The notes: generated by a model not told the origin, from the sequence alone. 64,000 bases of DNA from Pedobacter sp. ok626 (GCF_900100435.1 NZ_FNEX01000008.1:124001-188000), one strand, 5' to 3'; counted from the first letter of the stretch, positions 46,024-57,616 are shown. Made by a program: numbers and translations.

Positions 46024-48462
46024 ATGAAGAATAGAGTTAGAGCTTCCATTTGCATTATCATCCCTTTATTACTGACCTATACTTTGAATACAAAATTTGG
46101 CAATGTACCCCCGGTTTTAAAATTCCTAAATCCATTTACTGGTTTCTGGCAAAATGCAGAGTCAACAACAATAAAAGCAAATCGCAGTATAATTTTAAAG
46201 GGCACCTACCAAAATGTTGACATTGCATTCGATGATCGCATGATCCCCCATATTTTTGCAAAAAATGATCATGATGTTTATTATGCTCAAGGGTATGTAA
46301 CGGCAATGCATCGTTTATGGCAAATGGATTTTCAAACCCGGTTTGCCGCCGGCAGAATATCAGAAGTAGTTGGCAAAAAAGCCATAGAACTGGATAAATA
46401 TCAGCGCAGAATGGGGATGGTTTTCGGCGCAGAACGTTCTTTAGAAGGAATGATGAATGACCCTAAATCCAAAGAAATGGTACTTGCTTATACTGCAGGT
46501 ATCAATGCCTATATCCATTCCCTATCAAAATCGCAACTGCCAATTGAATATAAAATACTGGATTTTAAACCTGAGGACTGGACGCCAATCAAATGCGCAT
46601 TGTTATTGAAACAGATGTCGGCCGTTTTGGCCATGGGCTCCGACGAGTTTTACATGACCAATATCAGGAACAAATTTGGTGCGGATGTAGTGAAAGACCT
46701 TTTCCCGGATTATCCTTTTAAGGAAGATCCAATTATTCCCGTGGGTACAAAGTGGGATTTCAACCCACTGCCGATACCTCAAGTTCCTTCATCTGTTAAT
46801 GAAGCCCTTACCGGAACAATAAAAACTAAACAAAAAGAAGAGGGAATTGGCAGCAATAACTGGGCTGTATCAGGATCGAAAACAGCTTCTGGATTACCCA
46901 TACTGGCAAACGATCCACATCTTGATTTATCACTTCCTTCTATCTGGTACCAGATTCAGTTACATGCGCCCGGCTTAAATGCCTATGGTGTCTCTCTACC
47001 TGGAGCCCCTGGTGTCATCATTGGCTTTAACAAAGACATTGCATGGGGTGTAACCAATGTAGCAGCTGACGTACTTGATTTTTACCAGATTAGATTCAAA
47101 GACGACAGCCATAAGAACTATTGGTACAACAACCAATGGAAAAATACCAGCACCAGACTAGAAACCATCGTCATTAGAAATGATAAAAATATTGTAGACA
47201 CGGTGTATTATACCCACCATGGGCCAGTAGTTTACCTCCAAAAAGTGAAGGATTTCTCTAAAGCAAAAAACATACCTGTAGGGAATGCCTTAAGGTGGAT
47301 TGCACATGATAAATCGAATGAACTAAAAACCTTCTACCTGTTAAACAGAGGAAAAAACTACAATGATTACCGAAACGCACTAACCTATTACACTGCACCG
47401 GCTCAAAACTTCATTTTTGCATCTGCGGAAAACGATATTGCCATCACCGCAAATGGAAAATTTCCGCTTAAATGGAGAGATCAAGGTAAATTTATTCTGG
47501 ATGGAACAGATCCCAAATACGACTGGCAGGGATGGATTCCTGCTTCGCAAAATCCAACGGTTAAAAATCCAGCGAGAGGCTTTGTAAGCTCCGCAAATCA
47601 ATCTTCGACTGACAAAACCTACCCATATTATATTAACTGGGAGTTTAGTCCCTACGAACGGGGCAAGCGCATAAATGACAAACTAACAGCAATGAATAAA
47701 GCTACTGCAGACAGTATGATCAACATGCAAACCGATAGCTATAGCATTCATGCAGAAAATATTCTCCCTACGATTCTAGCAATGGTAGACAAAAGCAAAC
47801 TCAATGCAACACAGAAAGAAGCACTTCGGTTTGTGTCCACATGGGACAAATACTATGATGCAAAATCAGTAGCCGCCAGCGTATTTGACTTCTGGACTAA
47901 ACGACTTATGTTTGACATATGGGATGATGAATTTACCGTTGCTAATATCCCGATGCGCTACCCATCGAGAGACCGAACGGTTCAACTTATCCTAAAAGAA
48001 CCAAACTCCAAATGGATAGACAACGTAAATACCCCTCAAAAAGAAACACTTTCGGACCTGGTAAACGAAGCCTTCAAATATGGCTGTGATAGTCTCGAAA
48101 GAAAATATGGTTCAATCGGAAAGCCATGGGAATGGGCCAATGTAAAAAACACCAACATCCCACACCTGGCAAAAATACCCGGATTTGGATCCAAAGTATT
48201 GCTAACTGGGGGCGGCAAAATGACCATCAATGCATTAAATGAAGGAAATGGTCCTTCCTGGCGAATGGTAGTAGAATTAGGCAAAATGCCAAAAGGTCAT
48301 GGCGTATACCCCGGTGGGCAATCGGGCAACCCTGGCAGTCCATTTTACGACAACATGATTGACAAATGGGCAAGTGGAAAACTCTATGACCTGTTTTTTA
48401 TGCAGTCTGCTACTGATGCCTCTGCCAAAATAATTTCTCAATTAAAAATATCCAAAAAGTAA
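46024..48462 (+). CDS. Penicillin acylase family N-terminal-nucleophile hydrolase
   Basis: 812 residues, single precursor of an alpha/spacer/beta Ntn hydrolase (family S45). The self-cleavage/nucleophile site is IGSNNWAVSGSKT, with Ser277 predicted to become the beta-chain N-terminus. Other family signatures: MHRLWQMDFQTRFAAGRISEVVG near residue 96, LANDPHLDLSLPSIWYQ, GFNKDIAWGVTN, and GGQSGNPGSPFYDN near the end. An N-terminal hydrophobic segment suggests export to the periplasm. Substrate unknown; family members hydrolyse penicillins, acyl-homoserine lactones or other N-acyl compounds. A small membrane protein follows 4 bases later. Confidence 0.9.
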   Translation: MKNRVRASICIIIPLLLTYTLNTKFGNVPPVLKFLNPFTGFWQNAESTTIKANRSIILKGTYQNVDIAFDDRMIPHIFAKNDHDVYYAQGYVTAMHRLWQMDFQTRFAAGRISEVVGKKAIELDKYQRRMGMVFGAERSLEGMMNDPKSKEMVLAYTAGINAYIHSLSKSQLPIEYKILDFKPEDWTPIKCALLLKQMSAVLAMGSDEFYMTNIRNKFGADVVKDLFPDYPFKEDPIIPVGTKWDFNPLPIPQVPSSVNEALTGTIKTKQKEEGIGSNNWAVSGSKTASGLPILANDPHLDLSLPSIWYQIQLHAPGLNAYGVSLPGAPGVIIGFNKDIAWGVTNVAADVLDFYQIRFKDDSHKNYWYNNQWKNTSTRLETIVIRNDKNIVDTVYYTHHGPVVYLQKVKDFSKAKNIPVGNALRWIAHDKSNELKTFYLLNRGKNYNDYRNALTYYTAPAQNFIFASAENDIAITANGKFPLKWRDQGKFILDGTDPKYDWQGWIPASQNPTVKNPARGFVSSANQSSTDKTYPYYINWEFSPYERGKRINDKLTAMNKATADSMINMQTDSYSIHAENILPTILAMVDKSKLNATQKEALRFVSTWDKYYDAKSVAASVFDFWTKRLMFDIWDDEFTVANIPMRYPSRDRTVQLILKEPNSKWIDNVNTPQKETLSDLVNEAFKYGCDSLERKYGSIGKPWEWANVKNTNIPHLAKIPGFGSKVLLTGGGKMTINALNEGNGPSWRMVVELGKMPKGHGVYPGGQSGNPGSPFYDNMIDKWASGKLYDLFFMQSATDASAKIISQLKISKK

Positions 48463-48466
48463 CCTT

Positions 48467-48817
48467 ATGGTATTCATAGTAATTGTTATCCTATCCTTTT
48501 TACTCCAGATGGTATTGCCATGGTGGATCATTATTATCATTTCTTTTGTTACTTGCGGGTTAATTGGCAAAACGGGTAAAATAGCTTTATGGGCACCTTT
48601 TTTCGCTATCCTCTTACTTTGGACGGCTATAGCACTTTTTAAAACGCTACCAAATGACAATATATTAGCCACCAGGGTCGCCCAAATGTTTGGTATACAG
48701 GACTGGTGGCTCATATTAGTACTTACTGCTTTACTGGGTGCTTTTACAGCAGGAGTTAGCGGCTTTTGCGGATACCATTTCAGAAAAGCCGTACTTGTAA
48801 CTAAAACGAATCCTTAA
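48467..48817 (+). CDS. Small integral membrane protein (116 aa)
   Basis: 116 residues with three predicted transmembrane segments (about 2-35, 37-60, 80-105). No family recognised. It starts 4 bases after the penicillin acylase stop and is probably co-transcribed with it. Confidence 0.6.
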   Translation: MVFIVIVILSFLLQMVLPWWIIIIISFVTCGLIGKTGKIALWAPFFAILLLWTAIALFKTLPNDNILATRVAQMFGIQDWWLILVLTALLGAFTAGVSGFCGYHFRKAVLVTKTNP

Positions 48818-48832
48818 TTAAAAATTGTTGCG

Positions 48833-48840
48833 TATTTTTG
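48833..48840 (+). promoter_or_regulatory. -7 box for the LuxE-like gene
   Basis: Perfect TATTTTTG (48833-48840), 4 bases before the GTG start, implying a nearly leaderless transcript. No TTG at the expected -33. Confidence 0.4.
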
Positions 48841-48844
48841 CGGC

Positions 48845-49828
48845 GTGACTGATCTGACAAAGCAAATCTTTTCTATCAGCAATGTGCATGAGTTTGAACA
48901 AACCAGCCTTGCTGTATTTAATCACCAGGCCAAAAATTGCCAGGTCTATAAAGAATATATTTCTCACCTGAGGATAAATCCAAAGGAGGTGAGCAGCTCA
49001 GCACAAATCCCTTTTCTGCCCATCAGCTTTTTTAAAACACACGAGGTGCTCAGCTCTACTAATGCTCCTGAGATTGTATTTAGCAGTTCGGGCACCACAG
49101 GAATGGTCCAAAGCCGACATTTGGTTACCGCAGTCGAGGTGTATGAACAAAGTTTTAATCTGGCCTTTGAGCAGTTTTATGGGAAGATAGAAAACACTTG
49201 TTTGCTTGCCCTGCTCCCCTCTTACCTCGAAAGAGACGGCTCATCACTGATATACATGGTCGACGCCTTGTTAAAACAAAGTAAACATCCCGACAGTGGT
49301 TATTTCCTTCATAACCATGATGATCTGTATCATAAACTTCAAAAACTACAGCAAACCAATCAAAAGACCATATTAATAGGCGTTACCTATGCTTTACTGG
49401 ATTTTATCGAGCAGCATAAACTACATTTTCCAAATCTAATCGTAATGGAAACCGGTGGTATGAAAGGTAAAAGAAAGGAAATGGTACGTGAAGAACTCCA
49501 TCAACTTTTGCAAGAAGGTTTTGGTGTAAATACCATTCACAGTGAATACGGGATGACCGAATTGTTATCTCAAGCTTATTCTTCAGGAATTGGTATATTC
49601 AACAGTCCAGCCTGGATGAAGATCTACCTTCGTGATACCAATGACCCTTTGAGTTTAGCGCCGAACAACAGAACCGGTGGGATTAATGTAATAGATCTGG
49701 CCAATATCAACTCCTGTGCTTTTATTGCAACGCAAGACTTGGGCAGATTATTTCCGGATGGTTCATTTGAAGTGCTAGGTCGTTTCGATAATGCCGATAT
49801 CAGGGGCTGCAACCTATTGGTAGGTTAG
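48845..49828 (+). CDS. LuxE-like acyl-protein synthetase / acyltransferase
   Basis: 327 residues, GTG start. Similar to the acyl-protein synthetase domain of LuxE and the adenylate-forming family: phosphate-binding loop IVFSSSGTTGMVQSRH, MKGKRKE motif after VMETGG, and the catalytic-type TIHSEYGMTELLSQAY. Family members activate fatty acids with ATP and pass them to a protein Cys or carrier; no luciferase genes are near. In Bacteroidota it is often a lone gene. Substrate unknown. It ends four bases inside the convergent RES toxin gene. Confidence 0.82.
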   Translation: MTDLTKQIFSISNVHEFEQTSLAVFNHQAKNCQVYKEYISHLRINPKEVSSSAQIPFLPISFFKTHEVLSSTNAPEIVFSSSGTTGMVQSRHLVTAVEVYEQSFNLAFEQFYGKIENTCLLALLPSYLERDGSSLIYMVDALLKQSKHPDSGYFLHNHDDLYHKLQKLQQTNQKTILIGVTYALLDFIEQHKLHFPNLIVMETGGMKGKRKEMVREELHQLLQEGFGVNTIHSEYGMTELLSQAYSSGIGIFNSPAWMKIYLRDTNDPLSLAPNNRTGGINVIDLANINSCAFIATQDLGRLFPDGSFEVLGRFDNADIRGCNLLVG

Positions 49829-50277
49829 TACAATCGCTTGTCAAATATAAACGGTTTACTATCTACAATTTTCACCTTAGCTAAAAGAGGATGATTTACA
49901 TTTAAAATGTAATTGCATTCATCTTCAACAATTGCTGAAGGAACCTTTAACAGCAAGCTACTATTGTTTTTTACAAAAACATCTCCCCTTTTCTTCAACA
50001 AAGATGGCGAAGGGAAACTATTCCAATTTTTAGGTAAAAGATGCTTTTCCAACTCTTCAATGCTGTGATCAGGAACATCAAAAACAGTCATACAAAAACT
50101 TTCAGGATCTTGTACGGTAGTGAAATGCGCCAATACTTCAAGGGCTGCCAATGCTCTGCTGCTGGCCAAATACAACATAGGCACACCTACACTGTTCCAG
50201 CGTCCGCCAAATAATCTGGCACCTTCGCCACTCATATCTCTGGCTCTCTTACAAAGCGAAATCCTATAAAGTAACAT
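49825..50277 (-). CDS. RES-domain toxin (NAD+ phosphorylase type)
   Basis: 150 residues spanning one RES domain. Conserved residues: Arg in LLYRISLCKRARDMSGEGARL (split here at RISLCK and GEGARLFGGRWNSVG), Glu in ALAALEVLAH and the C-terminal Ser/Asn region VPSAIVEDECNYILN. Family knowledge: RES toxins (Res, MbcT) destroy NAD+ by phosphorolysis and are held inactive by an Xre/MbcA antitoxin. The antitoxin gene precedes it with a one-base TAATG overlap, so translation is coupled. Confidence 0.9.
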   Translation of the reverse strand: MLLYRISLCKRARDMSGEGARLFGGRWNSVGVPMLYLASSRALAALEVLAHFTTVQDPESFCMTVFDVPDHSIEELEKHLLPKNWNSFPSPSLLKKRGDVFVKNNSSLLLKVPSAIVEDECNYILNVNHPLLAKVKIVDSKPFIFDKRLY

Positions 50278-50762
50278 TAGCTAAAAACACCGTATTCTAT
50301 GCGACCAAGTGTTTGTAAAATAAGCTCAAAGCCTATAGAAGTATCCAAAAGGTTTAAAGGTGTTTCTCCGTTTAAGGTATAATTGGGCGTTTTCATCCAA
50401 TCATTAAAATTATCCAGCGTACCGAAAACTTCTGTACCACGCTGGTACAATCTGGCCAATTCTATGGCCTTTTCGGCATGTTCGGTTTTAATGAGTGTGG
50501 CTGGAGTATAACGCTGTAGCGTACGTTCTGAGATATGCATGATACTGGCCACCTCCTGAATAGTAAGGGAAATTTGTTTAACAAGGCTTACCAATGCCTT
50601 TTTAGAAACTCCTTTACGAGCAAGATTTAGCAGATCAAAATCTGTTGACACCGCATAATTACTACCTAAAAGCCCTAATAACGAGGTTTGATTTAGCGCC
50701 CCATAGGCTACAGCTGGCTCTGATAATTCGGTGTTGGTTTCTGGTTTCTTTTTCATCTCCAT
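50277..50762 (-). CDS. Xre/MbcA/ParS-type antitoxin of the RES toxin
   Basis: 161 residues. N-terminal helix-turn-helix around SLTIQEVASIMHISERTLQ and a C-terminal toxin-binding domain with FGTLDNFNDWMKTPNYTLNG followed by TPLNLLDTSIGFELI and the closing LGRIEYGVF, the diagnostic MbcA/ParS/Xre end. Binds DNA and the RES toxin, and probably autorepresses the pair. Own consensus promoter upstream. Lies 91 bases downstream of tyrS. Confidence 0.9.
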   Translation of the reverse strand: MEMKKKPETNTELSEPAVAYGALNQTSLLGLLGSNYAVSTDFDLLNLARKGVSKKALVSLVKQISLTIQEVASIMHISERTLQRYTPATLIKTEHAEKAIELARLYQRGTEVFGTLDNFNDWMKTPNYTLNGETPLNLLDTSIGFELILQTLGRIEYGVFS

Positions 50763-50775
50763 CAGACATTATACA

Positions 50776-50806
50776 CAAATATACTTCTTTTTGTCCGATA
50801 AACCAA
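50776..50806 (-). promoter_or_regulatory. Promoter of the toxin-antitoxin operon
   Basis: On the minus strand TTG (50806-50804), 20-base spacer and perfect TATATTTG (50783-50776), 13 bases before the antitoxin ATG. Confidence 0.7.
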
Positions 50807-50853
50807 CACATCAACCCCAATAAAAACACCCCAACTTTACCTAAACCAGCTAA

Positions 50854-52143
50854 TTACGCATTAGCAATCAGCAAAAAGTAGTTCTTCTTACCTTTCTGAA
50901 CGATAATGAACTGATCATTTAAGAGGTCAGAAGTGCTTAGTTTATCTGCCGGGTCTTTCAATTTCTCTTTGTTTACAGACACACCGCCACCTTGAATCAA
51001 TTTCTTTGCTTCTCCTTTTGAGGCAAACACACTTGATTTTTCAGCAAGTAACGTCGCTGCATCGATCCCTTCTGTCAATTCTTTTTTTGAAATTGAAAAT
51101 TGAGGAATACCTTCAAAGATTTCTAAAACCTGAGCTTCGGATAATGTTTTAAAAAACGCTAATGAGCCATTTCCAAACAAGAATTCAGAAGTCTTCACTG
51201 CGGTTTCTAAGGCTTCTTCTGAATGGGTTCTGATGGTAATATCTTCAGCCAAAGCTTTTTGCAAAATACGTAAATGAGGGGCAGCATTATGCTCAACCTC
51301 CAGCGCTTCAATTTCTTCTTGCGTTTTTAACGTAAATATCCTAATCCATTTTTTGGTGTCCTCATCAGAAGCATTTAACCAGAATTGGTAGAATTTATAA
51401 GGAGAAGTTTTTTTAGGATCTAACCATACCGCACCACTTTCGGTTTTGCCGAACTTGGTACCATCTGCCTTTTTAATCAATTGAGTTGTGATTGCAAAAG
51501 CCGTCCCCCCATCTTTACGTCTAATCAATTCTGTACCGGTAACGATATTCCCCCATTGATCCGAACCACCCATCTGAATAAGGCAGTTCATATTTTTCCA
51601 TAAATAGTAGAAATCATATCCCTGGATCAATTGATAGCAGAATTCAGTAAAAGAGAGTCCAGAATCACCCTCAAGGCGTCTTTTCACACTATCCTTAGCC
51701 ATCATATAGTTGACCGTGATGTGCTTACCAACGTCTCTGATAAAGGTAAACAGATTCATATTTCTAAACCAATCCGCATTGTTAACCATTACGGCACCAT
51801 TACCTTCTTCCGAAAAGTTAAGGAATTTAGAAAGTTGCGCCTTCATTCCTGCCAGATAAAGCTCAATGGTTTCTTCGGTTTGAAGATTTCGCTCGTCAGA
51901 TTTTCCAGAAGGGTCACCAACCATTCCTGTAGCCCCACCTACCAAAGCATAGGGTTTATGTCCCGCGCGTTGGAAATGAATAAGTGTCATGATCTGTGTA
52001 AGGTGTCCAATATGCAGGGAATCTGCAGTCGGATCAAAACCTATATAGCCAGATGTCATTCCTTCACTTAACTTTTCTTCAGTGCCAGGCATCATATCCT
52101 GTAACATGCCTCTCCAGCGTAACTCTTCAACGAAATTGGTCAT
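50854..52143 (-). CDS. tyrS: Tyrosine--tRNA ligase
   Basis: Charges tRNA-Tyr. 429 residues, class I. Seen: HIGH motif in [12 protein letters not shown], the tyrosine-binding [39 protein letters not shown], and KFGKTESG in place of KMSKS (the bacterial form). The C-terminal S4 RNA-binding domain is present ([15 protein letters not shown]). Length normal. ATG start. Confidence 0.97.
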   Translation of the reverse strand: MTNFVEELRWRGMLQDMMPGTEEKLSEGMTSGYIGFDPTADSLHIGHLTQIMTLIHFQRAGHKPYALVGGATGMVGDPSGKSDERNLQTEETIELYLAGMKAQLSKFLNFSEEGNGAVMVNNADWFRNMNLFTFIRDVGKHITVNYMMAKDSVKRRLEGDSGLSFTEFCYQLIQGYDFYYLWKNMNCLIQMGGSDQWGNIVTGTELIRRKDGGTAFAITTQLIKKADGTKFGKTESGAVWLDPKKTSPYKFYQFWLNASDEDTKKWIRIFTLKTQEEIEALEVEHNAAPHLRILQKALAEDITIRTHSEEALETAVKTSEFLFGNGSLAFFKTLSEAQVLEIFEGIPQFSISKKELTEGIDAATLLAEKSSVFASKGEAKKLIQGGGVSVNKEKLKDPADKLSTSDLLNDQFIIVQKGKKNYFLLIANA

Positions 52144-52162
52144 TATAATCTACTTTTGTCCG

Positions 52163-52193
52163 CAAATATAGGAAAAGCTAGGTTATCCTTAAA
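52163..52193 (-). promoter_or_regulatory. Promoter for tyrS
   Basis: Perfect TATATTTG on the minus strand (52170-52163) 19 bases after a TTTA (52193-52190), a near match to the -33 TTG. Confidence 0.45.
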
Positions 52194-52246
52194 TTTGATA
52201 ACCGCTTAAAACGGCTTATTGAACAATTATCGTTAATTTTAGCTCC

Positions 52247-52927
52247 ATGAACTTCTTATCCCATTTTTATTTTGAAAGAAATAATCCAGATGAAAATATG
52301 GTATTAGGAGTTGTATTGCCAGATTTTATTAAAAACGCGCAAAAAGATTACAACCTATACCCACTCAAAATCAGGCATTTATTTGAAGAAGAGCCACATC
52401 AGATCTCGATCTTAAATGGTTGGAAAAAACACATAGAAGTAGATCAGATCTTTCACTCATCGCCATTCTTTCAGCAACGCACTAATGAACTGAAACAATT
52501 GATCCTTCCATCTTGCGAAAACAGTCCGGTTAAACCATTTTTTTTAGCGCACATCGGATTAGAGTTGGTTTTGGACCATTTACTAACGGTAGATGGATTG
52601 GTTAACATCAATACCTTTTACGATCAGCTGACCCGCGCAAATAAAACTGCCTTAAACGACTTCTTACATACATCTTCTTTAGAAGATACCGATGTATTTT
52701 TCAAATTCCTCAACAGTTTCATTTCCAGCAGATATCTCTTCAGTTATCAAAAAATAGAGAACATATCTTATGCGCTCAACCAGATTTGTAAACGCCTATG
52801 GAACAATCCATTTACAGAAATTCAGTTATCCGAATTAACAGCACAACTTGATATATTTAAGGACACTATTAAAACGGATTACCTATCCATTTTTAAGGAC
52901 ATTGAAGAACAGCTAAAAACCAGGTAA
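52247..52927 (+). CDS. AcpH-like (ACP phosphodiesterase family) protein
   Basis: 226 residues, all-helical. The N-terminus MNFLSHFYF and the HD-like metal-binding pattern (VLGVVLPDF, HIEVDQIFHSS, LVLDHLLTVDG) resemble acyl-carrier-protein phosphodiesterase AcpH, which removes the phosphopantetheine arm. Similarity is moderate, so activity is not assured. Lies between tyrS and ligA; no operon link. Confidence 0.6.
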   Translation: MNFLSHFYFERNNPDENMVLGVVLPDFIKNAQKDYNLYPLKIRHLFEEEPHQISILNGWKKHIEVDQIFHSSPFFQQRTNELKQLILPSCENSPVKPFFLAHIGLELVLDHLLTVDGLVNINTFYDQLTRANKTALNDFLHTSSLEDTDVFFKFLNSFISSRYLFSYQKIENISYALNQICKRLWNNPFTEIQLSELTAQLDIFKDTIKTDYLSIFKDIEEQLKTR

Positions 52928-52963
52928 AAAATTCTTCAAATCTAAATCAGCTACTATAGCTAA

Positions 52964-54994
<2,031 letters not shown>

Positions 54995-55004
54995 AGAATA
55001 AAAA

Positions 55005-55886
55005 ATGAACAAATTTCACGGAACAGGGGTAGCAATAGTTACGCCTTTTAATGCAGATGGAACGGTAGATTACGATGGGTTAAAAAGACTCATCAACCAC
55101 TTAATTGAAGGAAAGGTTGAATATCTGGTATCATTAGGTACTACAGGAGAGGCCTCAACACTAAATAAAGAAGATAAGCAGAAGATATGGGAATTTACTG
55201 CCGAAGTTAATAATGGCCGCTTGCCATTGGTTGCCGGTATTGGTGGCAATGACACTGCTGAAGTAGCAAACAGCATTAAAACTTTCGAGGTTAATGGTTA
55301 CGATGCCATATTATCTGCTAGCCCATATTACAATAAACCAACACAAGAAGGAATATATCAACATTATAAAGCCATCAGCGAAAGTAGCTCATTGCCTATT
55401 TTTCTTTACAATGTACCTGGACGTACTGCAAGTAATGTAAGTCCTGAGACTACATGTAGACTAGCTAGCGACTTCAAAAACATCATTGGCACCAAAGAAG
55501 CTTCTGGCAATTTTGATCAGTTTAACCAGATCATGCGTGATAAACCTGCTGATTTCTTACTGATCTCCGGAGATGATCCAGTTGCTATGCCTATGATCTC
55601 ATTAGGAGCTGTTGGAGTTATTTCTGTTATTGGAAATGCTTTCCCGAAACAATTGTCTGATATGATCAGGTTATCACTTAATGGTGATTATGCTGCTGCA
55701 CAGCCAAAGCACTTAAGTTTAATCGAAATCACAAGAATGATGTTCGCAGAGGGCAATCCTGCAGGCGTAAAGGCCGCGTTAAAACATTTGGGCATATGTG
55801 ATGACCATGTTCGTTTGCCGCTTGTAAAAGTCTCTGATACGCTTAGAAAAGCAATTATAGCCGAAACTAATAAGCTCACCGCATAA
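55005..55886 (+). CDS. dapA: 4-hydroxy-tetrahydrodipicolinate synthase
   Basis: First committed step of lysine/diaminopimelate synthesis: condenses aspartate semialdehyde with pyruvate. 293 residues, TIM barrel. Seen: GTTGEASTL substrate loop, YNVPGRTASNVSPET with the catalytic Tyr, and the Schiff-base Lys in IIGTKEASGNFDQF. Length normal. Ends 4 bases before a strong terminator. Confidence 0.97.
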   Translation: MNKFHGTGVAIVTPFNADGTVDYDGLKRLINHLIEGKVEYLVSLGTTGEASTLNKEDKQKIWEFTAEVNNGRLPLVAGIGGNDTAEVANSIKTFEVNGYDAILSASPYYNKPTQEGIYQHYKAISESSSLPIFLYNVPGRTASNVSPETTCRLASDFKNIIGTKEASGNFDQFNQIMRDKPADFLLISGDDPVAMPMISLGAVGVISVIGNAFPKQLSDMIRLSLNGDYAAAQPKHLSLIEITRMMFAEGNPAGVKAALKHLGICDDHVRLPLVKVSDTLRKAIIAETNKLTA

Positions 55887-55888
55887 AA

Positions 55889-55922
55889 AAAGCGTCTCGA
55901 AATCCCGAGACGCTTTTTTTTT
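55889..55922 (+). terminator. Terminator after dapA
   Basis: Stem AGCGTCTCG (55891-55899) / CGAGACGCT (55906-55914), loop AAATCC, then nine T. Confidence 0.95.
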
Positions 55923-55939
55923 CGATACAATAAAGCTAA

Positions 55940-56116
55940 TTAAGCCTTGTTTTTAGTGTCCTGAACCTCTAAACGGATAGCTTGAGCTAGGTTTTTAAGA
56001 TCTTGCATACCTTTACGTACACGAGTTCCAGCAGCACTGTTTGCTTTGTTGTAGAATTTGTCTGCGTCAGCCTCTAAGGTTGCAACAAGTTCCTTTACTT
56101 CATTAAATTTTTTCAT
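55940..56116 (-). CDS. Histone-H1-like DNA-binding protein (58 aa)
   Basis: A short gene: ATG at 56116-56114, stop TAA at 55942-55940, 58 residues beginning MKKFNEVKELVATLEADADK and ending KNKA. The sequence TRVRKGMQDLKNLAQAIR and the helical, Lys-rich composition match the small Bacteroidota histone-H1-like (Hc1-type) proteins. Likely nucleoid-associated. Codon use fits the genome. Stands alone between dapA and spt. The 258 bases upstream of it (56117-56374) hold the spt terminator, a CTTACT/AGTAAG dyad at 56162-56175, and no other gene. Confidence 0.85.
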   Translation of the reverse strand: MKKFNEVKELVATLEADADKFYNKANSAAGTRVRKGMQDLKNLAQAIRLEVQDTKNKA

Positions 56117-56326
56117 CGTTAATTCGCTTCTTTAGTTTATTAAGGTTTTGATTAATACTCTCTTACTAAAGTAAGATGTTTATTTTAATAAAAGAATTTT
56201 TGCAATAACAAATAAACATGCGAAAACCCTCTTTTTTTCCACATTATGCAGGTTTATAAACAATTATCACGCTTTCGAACCAATCAAACACCTGAATAAC
56301 AGCAGAATACGAAATAAAAGAAATAA

Positions 56327-56362
56327 AAAACCACCTTTATGCGTACATAAAGGTGGTTTTTA
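56327..56362 (-). terminator. Terminator after serine palmitoyltransferase
   Basis: Fifteen-base stem AAAACCACCTTTATG (56327-56341) / CATAAAGGTGGTTTT (56346-56360) with loop CGTA, downstream of the minus-strand spt gene; A/T-rich flanks on both sides. Confidence 0.88.
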
Positions 56363-56374
56363 TTTTGTTAAATA

Positions 56375-57616
56375 TTAAGCTATTGAAAACTGATTTTCTT
56401 TATAATACCCACTTTTCAATTTATCTGACACTTCACTAAAAGCATCTAGCGTACGCTGTACATCTTCGATTGTGTGAACAGCAGTAGGAATCAACCTCAA
56501 CTCAATTAGTCCCTTAGGGATAACCGGATAAACTACAATTGAACAGAATATGCCATAGTTCTCACGAAGATCCATTGTTAGTGCTGTAGCTTCCAACAAC
56601 TCACCTTTTAAGAAAACAGGTGTAACCATTGTATTGGTAACTCCCAGATCAAAACCACGGTCTCTTAACCCCTTTTGAAGAGTGGTAGCTACATTCCATA
56701 ATTTATCTCTTAATTCAGAGTTGTTTTTAAGCAATTCCAGTCGTTTTAACAAACCGATAACCATTGGCATTGGCAATGCCTTAGCAAAGGTCTGAGAACG
56801 CATATTATACCTGAAAAAGTTAGTCATTTCTTCAGTCGACGCGACAAAGGCACCTATTCCGGCCATCGACTTTGCGAAAGTACCAAAATAAACATCTACC
56901 CCATCAATACAATCTTGCGCTTCATGTGTACCGGCACCTGTAGGGCCCATGGTACCAAAGCCATGCGCATCATCAATTAATAACCGGAAATTGAAGTCCT
57001 TTTTTAAATCAACAAGTTCTTTCAATTTTCCCTGAGCACCCGACATTCCAAAAACACCTTCGGTGATCACCAATATACCACCACCACTCTGCTCTACCAA
57101 TTTAGTAGCTCTTTCCAGTTGTTTGCGAGCACTATCTATATCATTATGCTTATAAACAAAACGTTTACCCATATGCAGGCGTAAACCATCAATAATACAA
57201 GCATGAGATTCTGCATCATATACAATTACATCATTTCTATCTACCAAACTATCGATAATAGAAACCATGCCCTGATAGCCAAAGTTTAAAAGAAACGCAT
57301 CTGGTTTACCTACAAATGCTGCAAGCTCCTGCTCCAATTGCTCATGGTATTTAGAGTTACCAGACATCATTCTGGCACCCATAGGATAAGCCATACCAAA
57401 ATCCGCTGCCCCCTGTGCATCTGCCTTTCGTACTTCCGGGTGATTGGCTAACCCCAAATAATTATTCAAACTCCAAACCAAATGCTCTTTACCACGAAAA
57501 TTCATATGGGGAGCTATATCGCCTTCTAATTTAGGAAATGAGAAATATCCATGAGACCATTTGTGATGTTGACCAAGGGGCCCCATGTGTTTCGCTATCT
57601 TTTCAAAAATATCCAA
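56375..57616 (-). CDS. spt: Serine palmitoyltransferase (aminotransferase class II)
   Basis: Condenses serine with palmitoyl-CoA to 3-ketosphinganine, the first step of bacterial sphingolipid synthesis, a trait of Sphingobacteriaceae. 413 residues, PLP-dependent alpha-oxoamine synthase. Seen: NNYLGLANHP, GARMMSGN, DDAHGFGTMG and the Schiff-base Lys in FGTFAKSMAGIGAF. Start is TTG at 57616-57614 (MDIFEKIAKH); the next Met is at residue 11. Distinguished from 2-amino-3-ketobutyrate ligase by the N-terminal GPLGQHHKWSHGYF segment and taxon. Minus-strand -7 box TAACTTTG at 57656-57649. Confidence 0.85.
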   Translation of the reverse strand: MDIFEKIAKHMGPLGQHHKWSHGYFSFPKLEGDIAPHMNFRGKEHLVWSLNNYLGLANHPEVRKADAQGAADFGMAYPMGARMMSGNSKYHEQLEQELAAFVGKPDAFLLNFGYQGMVSIIDSLVDRNDVIVYDAESHACIIDGLRLHMGKRFVYKHNDIDSARKQLERATKLVEQSGGGILVITEGVFGMSGAQGKLKELVDLKKDFNFRLLIDDAHGFGTMGPTGAGTHEAQDCIDGVDVYFGTFAKSMAGIGAFVASTEEMTNFFRYNMRSQTFAKALPMPMVIGLLKRLELLKNNSELRDKLWNVATTLQKGLRDRGFDLGVTNTMVTPVFLKGELLEATALTMDLRENYGIFCSIVVYPVIPKGLIELRLIPTAVHTIEDVQRTLDAFSEVSDKLKSGYYKENQFSIA

